In this document: positions 10,602 through 20,213 of the stretch, piece after piece | Layout: every line of letters begins with the position of its first letter | Numbering within the stretch: the first letter of the stretch is position 1 | DNA from: Massilia sp. Se16.2.3 | GTDB taxonomy: Bacteria; Pseudomonadota; Gammaproteobacteria; Burkholderiales; Burkholderiaceae_D | NCBI RefSeq assembly: GCF_014171595.1 | Contig: NZ_CP050451.1 | Span: 3,906,001-3,970,000, forward strand | DNA length: 64,000 nucleotides | Direction of reading: 5' to 3' | Notes under the pieces: generated by a model | What the model was told of the DNA's origin: nothing | The model's input: only the letters and a program-made list of their open reading frames with translations | Database searches by the model: none | Made by a program: the position numbers and the translations under genes

Positions 10602-12956
10602 TCAGAAGCCCGTGCCCATCTGGAACTGGAAGCGTTCGAGCCTGTCGCCCGGCTTCGCGTTCAGGGGCTTAGCATAACTCAAGCGCAGCGGACCGACAGG
10701 CGAAATCCAGGACAGGCCGATACCGGCCGAGTAGCGCAGCTCGCCGAGCATGATCTTCGACTTCTCCTGGTACACCTGGCCGCCGTCGGCGAAGGTGAAC
10801 CAGCGCAGGCTGCGGTCCTTGCTGCTGCCCGGGAAGGGGAACTGCAGCTCGACGTTGCCGATGACGCGCTTGGACCCGCCGATTGCGTCGCCGTAGCGCG
10901 GGTCGACCACGCCCAGGGTCGAGCTTTCGAAGCCGCGCACCGAGCCGATGCCGCCGGCGTAGAAGTTCTTGAACACCGGATAGGCGTTGCCGCCGATGCC
11001 CTTGCCGTAGTCGAACTCGCCGCGCAGGGCCAGCGTCATCCAGCTGGTGAGCGGACGATACCACTGGTGTTCGTACACCAGTCGGTAGTACTTCGCGTCG
11101 CCGATGGCGTCGACCTCGACGTTGGCACGCTGGTAGCGGCCGATGCTCGGGGTCAGCGCGCTGTCGCGGCTGTCGCGGCCCCAGGCCACGGTCAGCGGGA
11201 TCGAGATGCTCTTGCCGGTGCCGACGCCGTAGAAGGGGTCGCCCACCGTGTTGTTGCCGCCGTTTTGTGCCACGAATTCACGGTAAAGGGTCGGGCTGCT
11301 GGTGTCGGTGGTCAGCGAGGTGCGTTCGAGGCCCACGCCGAAGTAGACCGTGTCGGTTTCCGAGAACGGCACGCCGAAGGTCAGGTTGCCCCCGGTCTGG
11401 CGCACGGTATAGGAACCGATGTTCTCCAGTGGCGGGCTGGTGGTGCGCAGGTAGACCTGGAAGGCGCGCGAGATGCCGTCGTCGGTGAAGTACGGGTTCG
11501 TGTTCGAGAACGCGATCGTGCGGCTGTACTTCGAGGTATTCAGGTCGATGCCGACGGTCTGGCCGCTGCCGGCGAAGTTGGCCTGCTGGACCGATGCCGT
11601 GAAGGTGAATTTCTCGGCCTGCGAGAACGAGCCGCCGACCATGAAGTTGCCGGTCGGGCGTTCCTCGACCGTCAGGTTGACGTCGACCTGGTCGTTGGTG
11701 CCCGGGGACTCGGGCGTATCGACCTTCACTTCCTTGAAGTAGCTCAGGCGGTCGACGCGGTCGCGCGAGAGCTTGACCTTGTTGGCGTCGTACCAGGCGC
11801 CTTCGAACTGGCGGAACTCGCGGCGGATCACTTCGTCGCGGGTGACGGTGTTGCCGGCGATGTTCATGTGGCGCACGTAGGCGCGCTTGCCCGGATCGAC
11901 GAAGAAGGTGAAGGCCACTTCGCGCTTCTCGCGGTTGAGTTCCGGGTTGGCGTTGACGTTGGCGAAGGCGTAGCCGAAGGAGCCGAGGCGGTCGGCGATG
12001 CGCTTGTTGCTCGCTTCCTGCAGCGCGCCGGAATAGGTCTTGCCCGGCTGGAGCAGGATCAGCTGGCGCAGCTCTTCCTCGCGTCCGAAGGTCTCGCCTT
12101 CGAGCTTCACGCTCGAGACGGTGTACTTCTCGCCTTCGGTGATGTTGATGGTGAGGTAGATGTCCTTCTTGTCCGGCGAGATCGACACCTGGGTCGATTC
12201 GACCTTCGCTTCCAGGTAGCCGCGGTCGAGGTAGAAGGACTGGATCGCTTCGAGGTCGCCGGTCAGCTTGGTCTTCGAATACTGGTCGGCCTTGGTGTAC
12301 CAGGTGAACCAGCCCGAGGTGTCGAGCTGCAGCTGCTCGCGCAGTTCCTTGTCCGAGAAGACCTTGTTGCCGACGATGCTGATCTGCGCGATGCGCGCGA
12401 CGTCGCCTTCGTCGACGTTGAACATGACGTTCACGCGGTTACGCTCGATCGGCGTGATGGTGGTCGTGATCTTCACGCCGTACAGGCCATGCGACAGGTA
12501 CTGGCGCTTGAGTTCCTGTTCGGCGCGGTCGACGGCCGCCTTGTCGTAGATCTTGGTTTCGCCCACGCCGATGTCGCGCAGGGCCTTGACTAGCATGTCC
12601 TTCTCGAATTCCTTGGTGCCGGTGAAGTCGACCGCGGCGATCGCCGGACGCTCCTCGACCAGCACGACCAGCACGCCGTTCTCTTCCTCGAGGCGGATGT
12701 CCTTGAAGAAGCCGGTGGCGTACAGCGCCTTGATGGCGACAATGCTCTTGTCGTCGTCGAAGGTCTCGCCCACGCGCACCGGCAGGTAGCTGAACACGGT
12801 GCCGGCTTCGGTACGCTGGATGCCTTCGATCCGGATGTCCTTGACGACAAACGGATTGACGGCGAGCGCCGGGCCGGCGCACAGGGCCAGCACGGCCGCA
12901 CCGATCAGGCTGCGGCGAATGAACGGCAGGGCAAAACGATCTGGTTGTGATTTCAT
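10602..12956 (-). CDS. bamA: outer-membrane protein assembly factor BamA
   Basis: Central Omp85 subunit of the Bam complex, which folds beta-barrel proteins into the outer membrane. A signal peptide (about 1-33, ending PALAVNPF) precedes five POTRA domains (about 35-430; the first begins FVVKDIRIEGIQRTEAGTVF). The C-terminal 16-strand barrel includes the Omp85 motif VRGFESSTLG and ends in the aromatic residue of FQFQMGTGF, the usual C-terminal signal. At 784 residues it is full length with no interruption. It follows rseP by 188 bases that contain a large palindrome, and precedes skp by 34 bases. Confidence 0.97.
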   Translation of the reverse strand: MKSQPDRFALPFIRRSLIGAAVLALCAGPALAVNPFVVKDIRIEGIQRTEAGTVFSYLPVRVGETFDDDKSIVAIKALYATGFFKDIRLEEENGVLVVLVEERPAIAAVDFTGTKEFEKDMLVKALRDIGVGETKIYDKAAVDRAEQELKRQYLSHGLYGVKITTTITPIERNRVNVMFNVDEGDVARIAQISIVGNKVFSDKELREQLQLDTSGWFTWYTKADQYSKTKLTGDLEAIQSFYLDRGYLEAKVESTQVSISPDKKDIYLTINITEGEKYTVSSVKLEGETFGREEELRQLILLQPGKTYSGALQEASNKRIADRLGSFGYAFANVNANPELNREKREVAFTFFVDPGKRAYVRHMNIAGNTVTRDEVIRREFRQFEGAWYDANKVKLSRDRVDRLSYFKEVKVDTPESPGTNDQVDVNLTVEERPTGNFMVGGSFSQAEKFTFTASVQQANFAGSGQTVGIDLNTSKYSRTIAFSNTNPYFTDDGISRAFQVYLRTTSPPLENIGSYTVRQTGGNLTFGVPFSETDTVYFGVGLERTSLTTDTSSPTLYREFVAQNGGNNTVGDPFYGVGTGKSISIPLTVAWGRDSRDSALTPSIGRYQRANVEVDAIGDAKYYRLVYEHQWYRPLTSWMTLALRGEFDYGKGIGGNAYPVFKNFYAGGIGSVRGFESSTLGVVDPRYGDAIGGSKRVIGNVELQFPFPGSSKDRSLRWFTFADGGQVYQEKSKIMLGELRYSAGIGLSWISPVGPLRLSYAKPLNAKPGDRLERFQFQMGTGF

Positions 12957-13105
12957 TGGCTAAATCGATGAGTCATTGGACAACGTACATATTCTTGGAA
13001 TCCTCGAATACCCTGCTGCGGCTTGCATTGCCGGCCTGCGATGCTGCGCGTCCGGCCACTACCCTGGCAGCTCGCTACGGTTTCTCGAGGTTCCTCTTGT
13101 TCACC

Positions 13106-13137
13106 GGTGGATGCGGCGCCATGGCGCCGCATCCACC
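13106..13137. repeat. 32-base perfect palindrome between rseP and bamA
   Basis: The 32 bases are a perfect palindrome centred on GCCATGGC, with arms starting GGTGGATGCGGCGCC. It lies seven bases beyond the rseP stop, inside the 188-base gap before bamA. On the minus strand no T-run follows, so it is not a classical terminator. It may be an RNA-stabilising hairpin or partial terminator after rseP, or a protein-binding site ahead of bamA. Confidence 0.7.
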
Positions 13138-13144
13138 ATGGGGT

Positions 13145-14482
13145 CTACAGCCGCTGCGACAGGTCATTGAAGATGGCGAGCGCCATCAGCATGAACAGCA
13201 GGGCCACCCCTGCTCGCTGAGCGAATCCCTGGATGCGCTCGGACAGGGGACGCCCGGTCAAAACTTCCAGCGAATAATACAGCAAATGGCCACCGTCCAG
13301 CACTGGAATTGGTAACAGATTCATTACACCCAGGCTCACGCTGACCACCGCGATAAACCCCAAAAACGTGGCGAGGCCCATGCGCGCTGTCTGTCCGGCA
13401 TAGTCGGCGATCGCGATCGGACCGGTGACGTTCTTCAGCGAAGCCTGGCCGGTGGCGATCTTGCCGATCATCTTGAAGGTCAGCGCCGTCATTTCCCAGG
13501 TGCGCGCAGCGCCCTTCGCGAACGCTTCGACCGGACCGGACTGCACCGTGACGCGCTCGAGGGCCGGTGCCAGCTGCACGGCGGCGACGCCCTGCCCTTT
13601 CGCGTCAAGCGCCGGCGTGAGCGGCAGCGTCAACACGGTGCCCCCACGGCGCACCTGCAGCTGCATGCTGCGGTTCGGCGCGGCGCGCACCGCGTCCACG
13701 AAGTCGACCGCGTGGGCAAAGGACTTGCCGTCGGCGCCGAGCACCACGTCGCCCGGCTGCAGGCCGGCGCGGGCACCGGCACCGCCCTCGATCGCGCGGT
13801 CGACGATCGGCATGCCGACCCAGAAGTCCAGGCCGAGCGCGGCCATCACATCGCTGTCGGGATTGGTCTTCGCGATCTCGCCCGCGGGTATCGTCGCCGC
13901 GTACTGGCCGCCGTTGGCGCCGCGTACGCTCAGCTTCGCCGCGCCCTTGTCCAGCGCCAGGTGGGTCATCTGCCAGCGCAGGTCGGACCAGGTCGCGACC
14001 GGCTCGCCGTTGACGGCGGTGATCGCGTCGCCCCCGCGCAGGCCGGCGACAAAGGCCGGCGTGCCCGGAGTGGTGGCGCGCAGGCGCGTGCCCGGCTCCT
14101 CGCTGCCGTGCATGAACAGCGCGGCGAACAGGACGATGGCGAGCAGGAAGTTGGCGACCGGGCCGGCAGCGACGATGGCGATGCGCTTCCACACATTCTG
14201 GCGCATGAAGTCGCGCGCGGCGTCGCGCTCGTCCTTCGGCGCGCTGCTCGGATCGCGGCTGTCGAGCATTTGCACATAGCCGCCCAGCGGCAGCGCCGAC
14301 ACCGCCCACTCGGTCTGGTCCGGGCCGAAGCGGCGCGACCAGACGACCTTGCCCATGCCGAGGGAAAAGCGCAGCACCTTGACGCCGCAGGCGCGCGCGA
14401 CCCAGTAGTGGCCGAGCTCGTGGAAGACGATGAGCGGGCCCGGGGCCAGCAGGAAGGCCGCGACGGTCTTGATCAGTTCCAT
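13145..14482 (-). CDS. rseP: RIP metalloprotease RseP
   Basis: Inner-membrane site-2 zinc protease that cleaves anti-sigma-E and signal-peptide remnants. The zinc motif HELGH is at residues 21-25 in the first membrane helix. Two periplasmic PDZ domains follow (about 115-195 and 205-290, with AGLRGGDAITAVNGEPV and AGLQPGDVVLGADGKS). The C-terminal membrane part has NLLPIPVLDGGHLLYY, holding the third zinc ligand. Length is 445 residues. ATG at 14482 is chosen because the zinc motif must lie about 20 residues from the start; in-frame sequence upstream only extends into dxr. It lies 13 bases after dxr. Confidence 0.96.
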   Translation of the reverse strand: MELIKTVAAFLLAPGPLIVFHELGHYWVARACGVKVLRFSLGMGKVVWSRRFGPDQTEWAVSALPLGGYVQMLDSRDPSSAPKDERDAARDFMRQNVWKRIAIVAAGPVANFLLAIVLFAALFMHGSEEPGTRLRATTPGTPAFVAGLRGGDAITAVNGEPVATWSDLRWQMTHLALDKGAAKLSVRGANGGQYAATIPAGEIAKTNPDSDVMAALGLDFWVGMPIVDRAIEGGAGARAGLQPGDVVLGADGKSFAHAVDFVDAVRAAPNRSMQLQVRRGGTVLTLPLTPALDAKGQGVAAVQLAPALERVTVQSGPVEAFAKGAARTWEMTALTFKMIGKIATGQASLKNVTGPIAIADYAGQTARMGLATFLGFIAVVSVSLGVMNLLPIPVLDGGHLLYYSLEVLTGRPLSERIQGFAQRAGVALLFMLMALAIFNDLSQRL

Positions 14483-14495
14483 GGTCTGCCTTCCT

Positions 14496-15671
14496 TCACG
14501 CGCGGGCGATGGCGGCAACGATGTCGCGCGCGGCTTGCCGTGCCCGCGCATCCTGGGCCATCACGGCCTCGATGTCGCCGGCGGCGCCGTGGGCATTCTC
14601 GTCCATCACGCGGCGCAGCACGCGGTCGATGTCGCGAAAGCCGATGCGGCGCTCGAGAAAGGCTTCGACCGCAATCTCGTTGGCGGCGTTGAGCAGGGCC
14701 GGCGCGGTGCCGCCGGCGCGCAGCGCGTCGAAAGCGAGGGCCAGGCAGGGAAAGCGCGCATAGTCGGGCTGGTAGAACTGCAGCGCCGCCATCTGCGTCA
14801 GGTCGAGCTGGGCGACGCCGGAAGCGATACGGTCCGGGTAGGCCAGCGCGTGCGCGATCGGGGTGCGCATGTCGGGGTTGCCCAGCTGGGCCAGCACCGA
14901 GCCGTCCACGTAGGACACCATCGAGTGGATCACGCTTTGGGGATGGATCACGACTTCGATGCGCTCGGGCGCCGCGCCGAACAGCCAGTGGGCCTCGATC
15001 ACTTCCAGGCCCTTGTTCATCATGGTGGCCGAGTCGACCGAGATCTTGCGCCCCATCGACCAGTTCGGGTGCTTGCAGGCTTCCTCGGGCGTCACCGCTT
15101 CCAGGGTCTCGACCGCGCGGTTCAGGAACGGGCCGCCGGACGCGGTGAGCAGGATCTTCGCCACGCCCGCCGCGCCCGGCTCGCGCGCGTAGCCGGCCGG
15201 GAGCGACTGGAAGATGGCGTTGTGCTCGCTGTCGATCGGCAGCAGGGTCGCCTGCTCGCGCACGGCGTCCATGAAGAGCTGGCCGGACATGACCAGCGCT
15301 TCCTTGTTCGCCAGCAGGACCTTCTTGCCGGCACGGGCCGCGGCCAGCGTGGGCGCCAGGCCCGCGGCGCCGACGATGGCGGCCATCACGGTATCGGTGT
15401 CATCGCTGGCGGCGATCTCGCACAGGGCCGCTTCGCCGTAGGAGACATCGACCGGCAGGCCGGCCAGCAGGCGCGTCAGTTCAAGCGCGGCTTCAGCGCT
15501 GCCGACGACGGCGCGCTGCGGGCGAAACTGGCGGCACTGGGCCGCCAGTTCGTCGACGCGGCTGTGCGCGGACAGTGCATATACCTGGTATTGATCGGGA
15601 TGACGTGCGAGCACGTCGAGGGTCGAGACGCCGATCGAGCCGGTGGCGCCCAGGATGGTGATGCGTTGCAT
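14496..15671 (-). CDS. dxr: 1-deoxy-D-xylulose-5-phosphate reductoisomerase
   Basis: Second step of the MEP isoprenoid pathway: rearranges and reduces DXP to 2-C-methylerythritol 4-phosphate using NADPH. The Rossmann motif [18 protein letters not shown] begins at residue 4. [11 protein letters not shown] and [13 protein letters not shown] hold the metal-binding acidic residues, and [20 protein letters not shown] is the substrate loop. Length is 391 residues. AAGGA precedes the ATG. The neighbour cdsA ends 9 bases upstream, and uppS, which uses the pathway product, lies two genes away. Confidence 0.97.
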   Translation of the reverse strand: MQRITILGATGSIGVSTLDVLARHPDQYQVYALSAHSRVDELAAQCRQFRPQRAVVGSAEAALELTRLLAGLPVDVSYGEAALCEIAASDDTDTVMAAIVGAAGLAPTLAAARAGKKVLLANKEALVMSGQLFMDAVREQATLLPIDSEHNAIFQSLPAGYAREPGAAGVAKILLTASGGPFLNRAVETLEAVTPEEACKHPNWSMGRKISVDSATMMNKGLEVIEAHWLFGAAPERIEVVIHPQSVIHSMVSYVDGSVLAQLGNPDMRTPIAHALAYPDRIASGVAQLDLTQMAALQFYQPDYARFPCLALAFDALRAGGTAPALLNAANEIAVEAFLERRIGFRDIDRVLRRVMDENAHGAAGDIEAVMAQDARARQAARDIVAAIARA

Positions 15672-15680
15672 GAGAATTCC

Positions 15681-16514
15681 TTAGAGCCAGGCGCCGACCA
15701 ATGCTGCCAGTGGCAATACCGGAACCAGTGCGTCGATCCGGTCGAGCACGCCGCCGTGGCCGGGCAGCAGCTTGCTGCTGTCCTTCATGCCGGCGCGGCG
15801 CTTGAGCTGGGATTCGAACAGGTCGCCGACGATGCTGGCGGCGACGACCAGGACCAGCACGGCCCAGGTCGCGGCCCAGCCCAGGCTGGCCTGCAGGTGT
15901 ACCGGGAAGGTGTTGGCCAGCGGTTCGCCGGCGAAGACGATGACGAGCGTGGCGATGATGAGGGTGGCGATGCCGCCGCCGATCGCGCCTTCCCAGGACT
16001 TGCCCGGCGAAATCGACGGCGCCAGCTTGCGCTTGCCGAAGGCCTTGCCGGAGAAGTAGGCGAAGATGTCGGCGGCCCAGACGATGGCCAGTACCGACAG
16101 CAGGTAGAGCGGCGAATGCGTGTAGAGCACGACGATGGCCGCGAAGCAGCCCACCAGCGACAGCGCGTAGGTGACGCTGAGCAGGGTATTGCTGGTGCTC
16201 GCGAGCGGCGGCAAACCCATCTTCAAGGTCGGCACGAAGCGCAGCAACCAGAGCAGCACGCTGATGACGAACCAGAAGCTCTGGCCCGCGCCGCGGCCGC
16301 TGAAGAAGAAAGCCCAGGCGAAAGCGGCCGTCCAGAACGCGGCCACGATGGCGGCGTTCTTCGATGTCGGGTTAAACAGGCGGAAGGTTTCCCAGATCGC
16401 GGCGCCGAAGAAGACGGTCACCACCACCGCGAAGGCCTCGAAGTTGTTGGAATACAGGACTGGCAACAGCACTGCCAGCAGCACGAGCGCGGTGAGGATC
16501 CGGGTTTTCAGCAT
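15681..16514 (-). CDS. cdsA: phosphatidate cytidylyltransferase
   Basis: Integral membrane enzyme that makes CDP-diacylglycerol from phosphatidate and CTP for phospholipid synthesis. 277 residues with about eight hydrophobic segments. The C-terminal signature is visible as SPGKSWEGAIGGG and VGDLFESQLKRRAGMKDSS, followed by LPGHGGVLDRIDAL, which holds the conserved Asp/Gly cluster. Start MLKTRILTALV at 16514; an upstream in-frame extension encodes low-complexity sequence from the 9-base repeats and is not protein-like. No strong ribosome site is seen, so reinitiation after uppS is possible. Confidence 0.96.
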   Translation of the reverse strand: MLKTRILTALVLLAVLLPVLYSNNFEAFAVVVTVFFGAAIWETFRLFNPTSKNAAIVAAFWTAAFAWAFFFSGRGAGQSFWFVISVLLWLLRFVPTLKMGLPPLASTSNTLLSVTYALSLVGCFAAIVVLYTHSPLYLLSVLAIVWAADIFAYFSGKAFGKRKLAPSISPGKSWEGAIGGGIATLIIATLVIVFAGEPLANTFPVHLQASLGWAATWAVLVLVVAASIVGDLFESQLKRRAGMKDSSKLLPGHGGVLDRIDALVPVLPLAALVGAWL

Positions 16515-16531
16515 CAGGTTTGGTCGGCTTG

Positions 16532-16576
16532 GTTGACTCGGTTGGCTTAGTTGGCTTAGTTGGCTTAGTTGGATTG
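16532..16576. repeat. 9-base tandem repeat across the uppS stop
   Basis: Three perfect copies of GTTGGCTTA (16541-16567) are flanked by degenerate copies on both sides. Read on the minus strand, the unit is AAC TAA GCC in the uppS frame, so it supplies three consecutive in-frame TAA stops, the first being the uppS stop. The array fills most of the 50-base gap to cdsA. Confidence 0.85.
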
Positions 16577-17317
16577 TTTGGCCACTTGTTCGCCGGTGCG
16601 GCCGAAACGGCGCTCCCTGCTTTGATAGGACGCGATCGCCGTATCGAGCGACTCGGCCGAGAAATCCGGCCAGTAGGTGTCGGTGAAGTAGAGCTCGGAA
16701 TACGCGAGCTGCCACAGCAGGAAGTTCGAGATGCGCTCTTCGCCGCCGGTGCGGATGAAGAGGTCGGGCTCGGGCGCGTAGGCCATCGCCAGGTGGGGCG
16801 CGAGCATCTCTTCGGTGAACTCGAGCAGGCCGGGATTGGCCGCCACCATCTTGCTGGTGGCCTGCATGATGTCCCAGCGCCCGCCGTAGTTGGCGCAGAC
16901 GGTGACGGTCAGGCGCGTGTTGCCGGCCGTGCGGCGCTCGGCGGCGGCGATCATCTCGCGCAGCTTGGCGTCGAAGCGCGACAGGTCGCCGACCACCTTC
17001 AGGCGGATGTTATTGGCGTGCATTTTTGAGACTTCGCGCTCGAGCGCGGTGACGAACAGGCGCATCAGAAGCGAGACTTCCTCTTCCGGACGGCGCCAGT
17101 TTTCCGAGGAAAACGCGAACAGGGTCAGGTATTCGACCCCGCGCAGGACGCAGGCTTCGACCACGCCGCGCACCGCTTCGACGCCCTTGACGTGGCCGGC
17201 CACGCGCGGGAGCAGGCGCTTGGTCGCCCAGCGGCCGTTGCCGTCCATGATGACGGCGATATGGCGCGGGACGGCCGGGACGTCGGGTACTACAGTGGTC
17301 GAACTCTTGAAGATCAT
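16565..17317 (-). CDS. uppS: undecaprenyl-diphosphate synthase
   Basis: cis-Prenyltransferase making the C55 lipid carrier for peptidoglycan and O-antigen. The active-site motif [14 protein letters not shown] holds the catalytic Asp. The substrate-binding blocks [14 protein letters not shown] and [19 protein letters not shown] are intact, and WPDF closes the fold. Length is 250 residues. The stop is the first of three in-frame TAA codons in a 9-base tandem repeat. It follows frr by 95 bases with a hairpin in between. Confidence 0.97.
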   Translation of the reverse strand: MIFKSSTTVVPDVPAVPRHIAVIMDGNGRWATKRLLPRVAGHVKGVEAVRGVVEACVLRGVEYLTLFAFSSENWRRPEEEVSLLMRLFVTALEREVSKMHANNIRLKVVGDLSRFDAKLREMIAAAERRTAGNTRLTVTVCANYGGRWDIMQATSKMVAANPGLLEFTEEMLAPHLAMAYAPEPDLFIRTGGEERISNFLLWQLAYSELYFTDTYWPDFSAESLDTAIASYQSRERRFGRTGEQVAKQSN

Positions 17318-17379
17318 AAATCCATTGCCTTGCGTCGCTACTTGGGAGGGGGATGATACAACACCGCGCGGGGGCGGCA

Positions 17380-17405
17380 GGAAGGCCGCGCCCGCACGGC
17401 CTTCC
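17380..17405. other. hairpin between frr and uppS
   Basis: A 9-base perfect stem GGAAGGCCG/CGGCCTTCC with an 8-base loop lies 7 bases beyond the frr stop on the minus strand. No T-run follows, so it is not a clear Rho-independent terminator. It could stabilise the upstream mRNA end or dampen read-through into uppS. Confidence 0.45.
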
Positions 17406-17412
17406 CTGCTGC

Positions 17413-17973
17413 TTAGACGGTCAGGACTTCCTTTTCCTTCTCCGCGACCATCTTGTCGATGTCGGCGACGAACTTGTCGGTCAGCTTCTGGATCTCGTCC
17501 GAGGAGCGGCGCTCGTCGTCTTCCGAAGCGGTCTTGTCCTTCACCATCTTCTTGAGCTGCTCGTTGGCATCGCGGCGGATGTTGCGCACGGCGATTTTCG
17601 CGTCTTCGGCTTCCGACTTGACCAGCTTGACCATTTCCTTGCGGCGCTCTTCGGTCAGGGCCGGGGTCGGCACACGGACCAGTTCGCCGAAAGTCGACGG
17701 GTTCAGGCCCAGGTCGGAATCGCGGATCGCCTTTTCGATGGTGCTCAGCATCTTCTTTTCGTAGGGCTGGACGCCGATGGTGCGGGCGTCGATCAGGGTC
17801 AGGTTGGCCACGCCCGACAGTGGGGTCGGCGCACCGTAGTAATCGACCATGATGTGGTCGAGGATGCCGGTGTGGGCACGGCCCGTGCGCACCTTGGCCA
17901 GATCGGCGCGCAGGGTTTCGATCGACTTGGTCATGCGCTCTTGCGCATTCTTCTTGACGTCAGCTAAGGACAT
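17413..17973 (-). CDS. frr: ribosome recycling factor
   Basis: tRNA-mimic protein that, with EF-G, splits post-termination ribosomes. 186 residues, full length, beginning [20 protein letters not shown]. Conserved elements include [18 protein letters not shown] sequence (here [14 protein letters not shown]) in helix 1, [20 protein letters not shown] in the hinge and beta domain, and ESDLGLNP-type sequence ([10 protein letters not shown]). A strong AGGAGAG ribosome site lies about 5 bases before the ATG. It sits 31 bases after pyrH and is probably cotranscribed with it. Confidence 0.97.
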   Translation of the reverse strand: MSLADVKKNAQERMTKSIETLRADLAKVRTGRAHTGILDHIMVDYYGAPTPLSGVANLTLIDARTIGVQPYEKKMLSTIEKAIRDSDLGLNPSTFGELVRVPTPALTEERRKEMVKLVKSEAEDAKIAVRNIRRDANEQLKKMVKDKTASEDDERRSSDEIQKLTDKFVADIDKMVAEKEKEVLTV

Positions 17974-18004
17974 GCTGCTCTCCTGTTTTTCAGTGTTCGT
18001 ATTG

Positions 18005-18721
18005 TTAAACGTGTACCAGTGTACCCTCGTCCTCGCCCATGATCACGCGCATGAGCGCGCCGGGTTTGACGATGGAGAACACCTTGATCGGCAGTTTCTG
18101 GTCGCGGCACAGCGCAAAGGCGGTCGCGTCCATCACCTGCAGCTGCTTCGAGATCGCCTCGTCGAACGAGATCGATTCGTAGCGGGTGGCATCCGGGTCC
18201 TTCTTCGGATCGGCAGTATATACGCCATCGACCTTGGTTGCCTTCAGGACGATCTCGGCCGAGATTTCCGAGCCGCGCAGGGCGGCGGCGGTGTCGGTCG
18301 TGAAGAAGGGATTGCCGGTACCGGCGGCGAAGACGACGACCTTGCCCTCTTCCAGGTATTGCAGGGCTTTCGGGCGCACGTAGGGCTCGACCACCTGCTC
18401 GATGCCGATGGCCGACATCACGCGCGCGGTGATGCCGACGTGGCGCATGGCGTCGGCCAGGGCCAGCGCATTCATGACGGTGGCCAGCATGCCCATGTAG
18501 TCGGCGGTAGCGCGGTCCATGCCCTGGGCGCCAGGCGCGACGCCGCGGAAGATGTTGCCGCCGCCAATCACGACCGCCACCTCGACACCCGCCTTGGCCA
18601 CTTCCGCGACGTCGGCGACCATGCGGTCGATGGTGGCACGATTGATGCCGAACTGATCGTCGCCCATCAGCGCTTCGCCAGACAGTTTCAGGAGGACTCG
18701 TTTGTAGGCTGGTTTGGTCAT
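18005..18721 (-). CDS. pyrH: UMP kinase
   Basis: Hexameric bacterial UMP kinase of the amino-acid-kinase fold, phosphorylating UMP to UDP; the family is activated by GTP and inhibited by UTP. The N-terminus [15 protein letters not shown] is the phosphate-binding loop. [13 protein letters not shown], the following [14 protein letters not shown] and [17 protein letters not shown] are diagnostic. Length is 238 residues with start MTKPAYKRV at 18721. A terminator and repeats separate it from tsf upstream, so it should have its own promoter in 18722-19060. Confidence 0.97.
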   Translation of the reverse strand: MTKPAYKRVLLKLSGEALMGDDQFGINRATIDRMVADVAEVAKAGVEVAVVIGGGNIFRGVAPGAQGMDRATADYMGMLATVMNALALADAMRHVGITARVMSAIGIEQVVEPYVRPKALQYLEEGKVVVFAAGTGNPFFTTDTAAALRGSEISAEIVLKATKVDGVYTADPKKDPDATRYESISFDEAISKQLQVMDATAFALCRDQKLPIKVFSIVKPGALMRVIMGEDEGTLVHV

Positions 18722-18857
18722 GATGAAGCGCTCTCCTATGTGTTGTTTCGAATTCGGGTCCGGCCGCGGGTCGACGCCCGGGGCCTCATCTGCCAATGTA
18801 CAGATGGCGGTGAAACTGGCGCGCACGGGCCGGGCGAGCCCGCGGCGTGTCGCCTTC

Positions 18858-19008
18858 GTAGGTGGGCACTCCGTGCCCACGCGGTCGTACCGATGCGCGG
18901 CGCGCCGTATCAACCTCCCGTCCGGCGGCAATCGACGCGGACGGATGACCGATTACGCCAACACGCATCACAGATTGAATCCGCGTGGGCACGGAGTGCC
19001 CACCCTAC
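18858..19008. repeat. pair of inverted REP-like palindromes between pyrH and tsf
   Basis: Two copies of an imperfect palindromic element in opposite orientation: 18858-18884 (GTAGGTGGGCACTCCGTGCC...) and 18981-19008, whose reverse complement is GTAGGGTGGGCACTCCGTGC followed by CCACGCGG. About 96 bases lie between them. Head-to-head pairs of this kind are the layout of REPIN/BIME elements. The same element occurs at 21.2 and 59.8 kb. The 371-base pyrH-tsf gap otherwise holds the tsf terminator; no gene was seen. Confidence 0.8.
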
Positions 19009-19061
19009 GAATCCTGGCTGCTTTTGACAAGCAACATTGCCTGACAATAAACACCCAGGTT

Positions 19062-19084
19062 AAAAAAACGGGCCTTGCGGCCCG
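19062..19084 (-). terminator. Rho-independent terminator after tsf
   Basis: On the minus strand a 6-base GC stem (CGGGCC/GGCCCG) with loop GCAA is followed directly by seven T. It begins 9 bases beyond the tsf stop. This should end the rpsB-tsf transcript and separate it from pyrH. Confidence 0.9.
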
Positions 19085-19092
19085 CTTTCACA

Positions 19093-20004
19093 TTACTGCT
19101 TGTTGGCAGCCATCTGTGCCGCGACTTCTGCTGCGAAGTCGTCCACCTTCTTCTCGATGCCCTCGCCCACGACGTACATCGTGAATGCCTTCACCGTGGT
19201 GTTGGTGGCTTTCAGCATTTGCTCGATCGACTGCTTGTCGTTCTTCACGAATGCCTGGTTCAGCAGCGACACTTCCTTCAGGTACTTCTGGACCGAACCT
19301 TCGAGGCGCTTGGCCAGGATTTCCGGCGACTGGGCCGGCTTGCCTTCGGCAGCGGCTTTGTCCGCATCTTCCTGGGCCTTCAGCTGGGCGACCGAACGCT
19401 CTTTCTCGATCATTTCAGCTGGCACCTGGTCCGACGACAGGGCGACCGGCTTCATTGCGGCGATGTGCATCGCGACGTCCTTGCCAACCTGCTCGTCCGC
19501 GCCTTCGTAGTCGACCATGACGCCGATACGGGTGCCGTGCAGGTAGGAAGCGAGCTTGCCGGTGGTTTCGAAGCGCTGGAAGCGGCGCACGGTCATATTT
19601 TCACCGATTTTGCCGATCAGTGCAGTACGCACTTCGTCGAAGGTCTTGCCGCCTTCGACCGGCAGGGCTGCCAGGGCAGCGACGTCGGCCGGGTTGTTCT
19701 CGGCGACGAGCTTGGCCGCCAGGCTGGCCATGGCCAGGAAGTCGTCGTTCTTGGCGACGAAGTCGGTTTCGCTGTTGATTTCGACCAGCGCGCCGATGTT
19801 GCCGGCGATGTAGCTCGAGACCACGCCTTCGGCGGTGATGCGTGCCGATGCCTTCGAAGCCTTGCCGCCCAGCTTGACCCGCAGGATTTCTTCGGCACGG
19901 CCCATGTCGCCTTCGGCTTCGGTCAGTGCCTTCTTGCATTCCATCATCGGCGCATCGGTCTTCGCGCGCAGTTCGCCCACCATCGCTGCAGTAATCGCTG
20001 CCAT
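19093..20004 (-). CDS. tsf: elongation factor Ts
   Basis: Guanine nucleotide exchange factor for EF-Tu. The N-terminal UBA-like domain ([19 protein letters not shown]) is followed by the conserved [12 protein letters not shown] and [15 protein letters not shown] segments that contact EF-Tu, then the dimerisation and C-terminal modules. 303 residues, full length. TTAGGAGAG precedes the ATG at good spacing. The gene follows rpsB after a 209-base gap with an internal terminator, the usual arrangement of this operon. Confidence 0.97.
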   Translation of the reverse strand: MAAITAAMVGELRAKTDAPMMECKKALTEAEGDMGRAEEILRVKLGGKASKASARITAEGVVSSYIAGNIGALVEINSETDFVAKNDDFLAMASLAAKLVAENNPADVAALAALPVEGGKTFDEVRTALIGKIGENMTVRRFQRFETTGKLASYLHGTRIGVMVDYEGADEQVGKDVAMHIAAMKPVALSSDQVPAEMIEKERSVAQLKAQEDADKAAAEGKPAQSPEILAKRLEGSVQKYLKEVSLLNQAFVKNDKQSIEQMLKATNTTVKAFTMYVVGEGIEKKVDDFAAEVAAQMAANKQ

Positions 20005-20112
20005 GTTTCTCTCCTAAATGTGATCAGTGTGCACGTGCTTGACAGCCACCTGCACGATATTGCAAACGCCGCCAGGGCGTCCGCACGATATTTTCTTGCT
20101 AATTCGGTGCTT

Positions 20113-20149
20113 AAAAAAAGGGGTGCTCAGCAATGGCTCGGCACCCCTT
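20113..20149 (-). terminator. terminator hairpin between rpsB and tsf
   Basis: Minus-strand stem AAGGGGTGC/GCACCCCTT (9 pairs) with a 14-base loop, followed by a T-run of about seven (the 3' arm's T pair overlaps it). It lies 65 bases beyond rpsB and 108 bases before tsf. It probably reduces tsf expression relative to rpsB by partial termination. Confidence 0.85.
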
Positions 20150-20213
20150 CCTGGGTCACGCGGGCAAGCCGCATGCGGCAGGCCCGCGGGGCCCGCCCTT
20201 ACTCTATTAAGAC

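Noticed and set aside
14430..16550. 706-codon open frame antisense to rseP, dxr and cdsA
   Set aside because: Low-complexity, Gln/Arg/Gly-rich complement of three well-supported genes; no domain or ribosome site.
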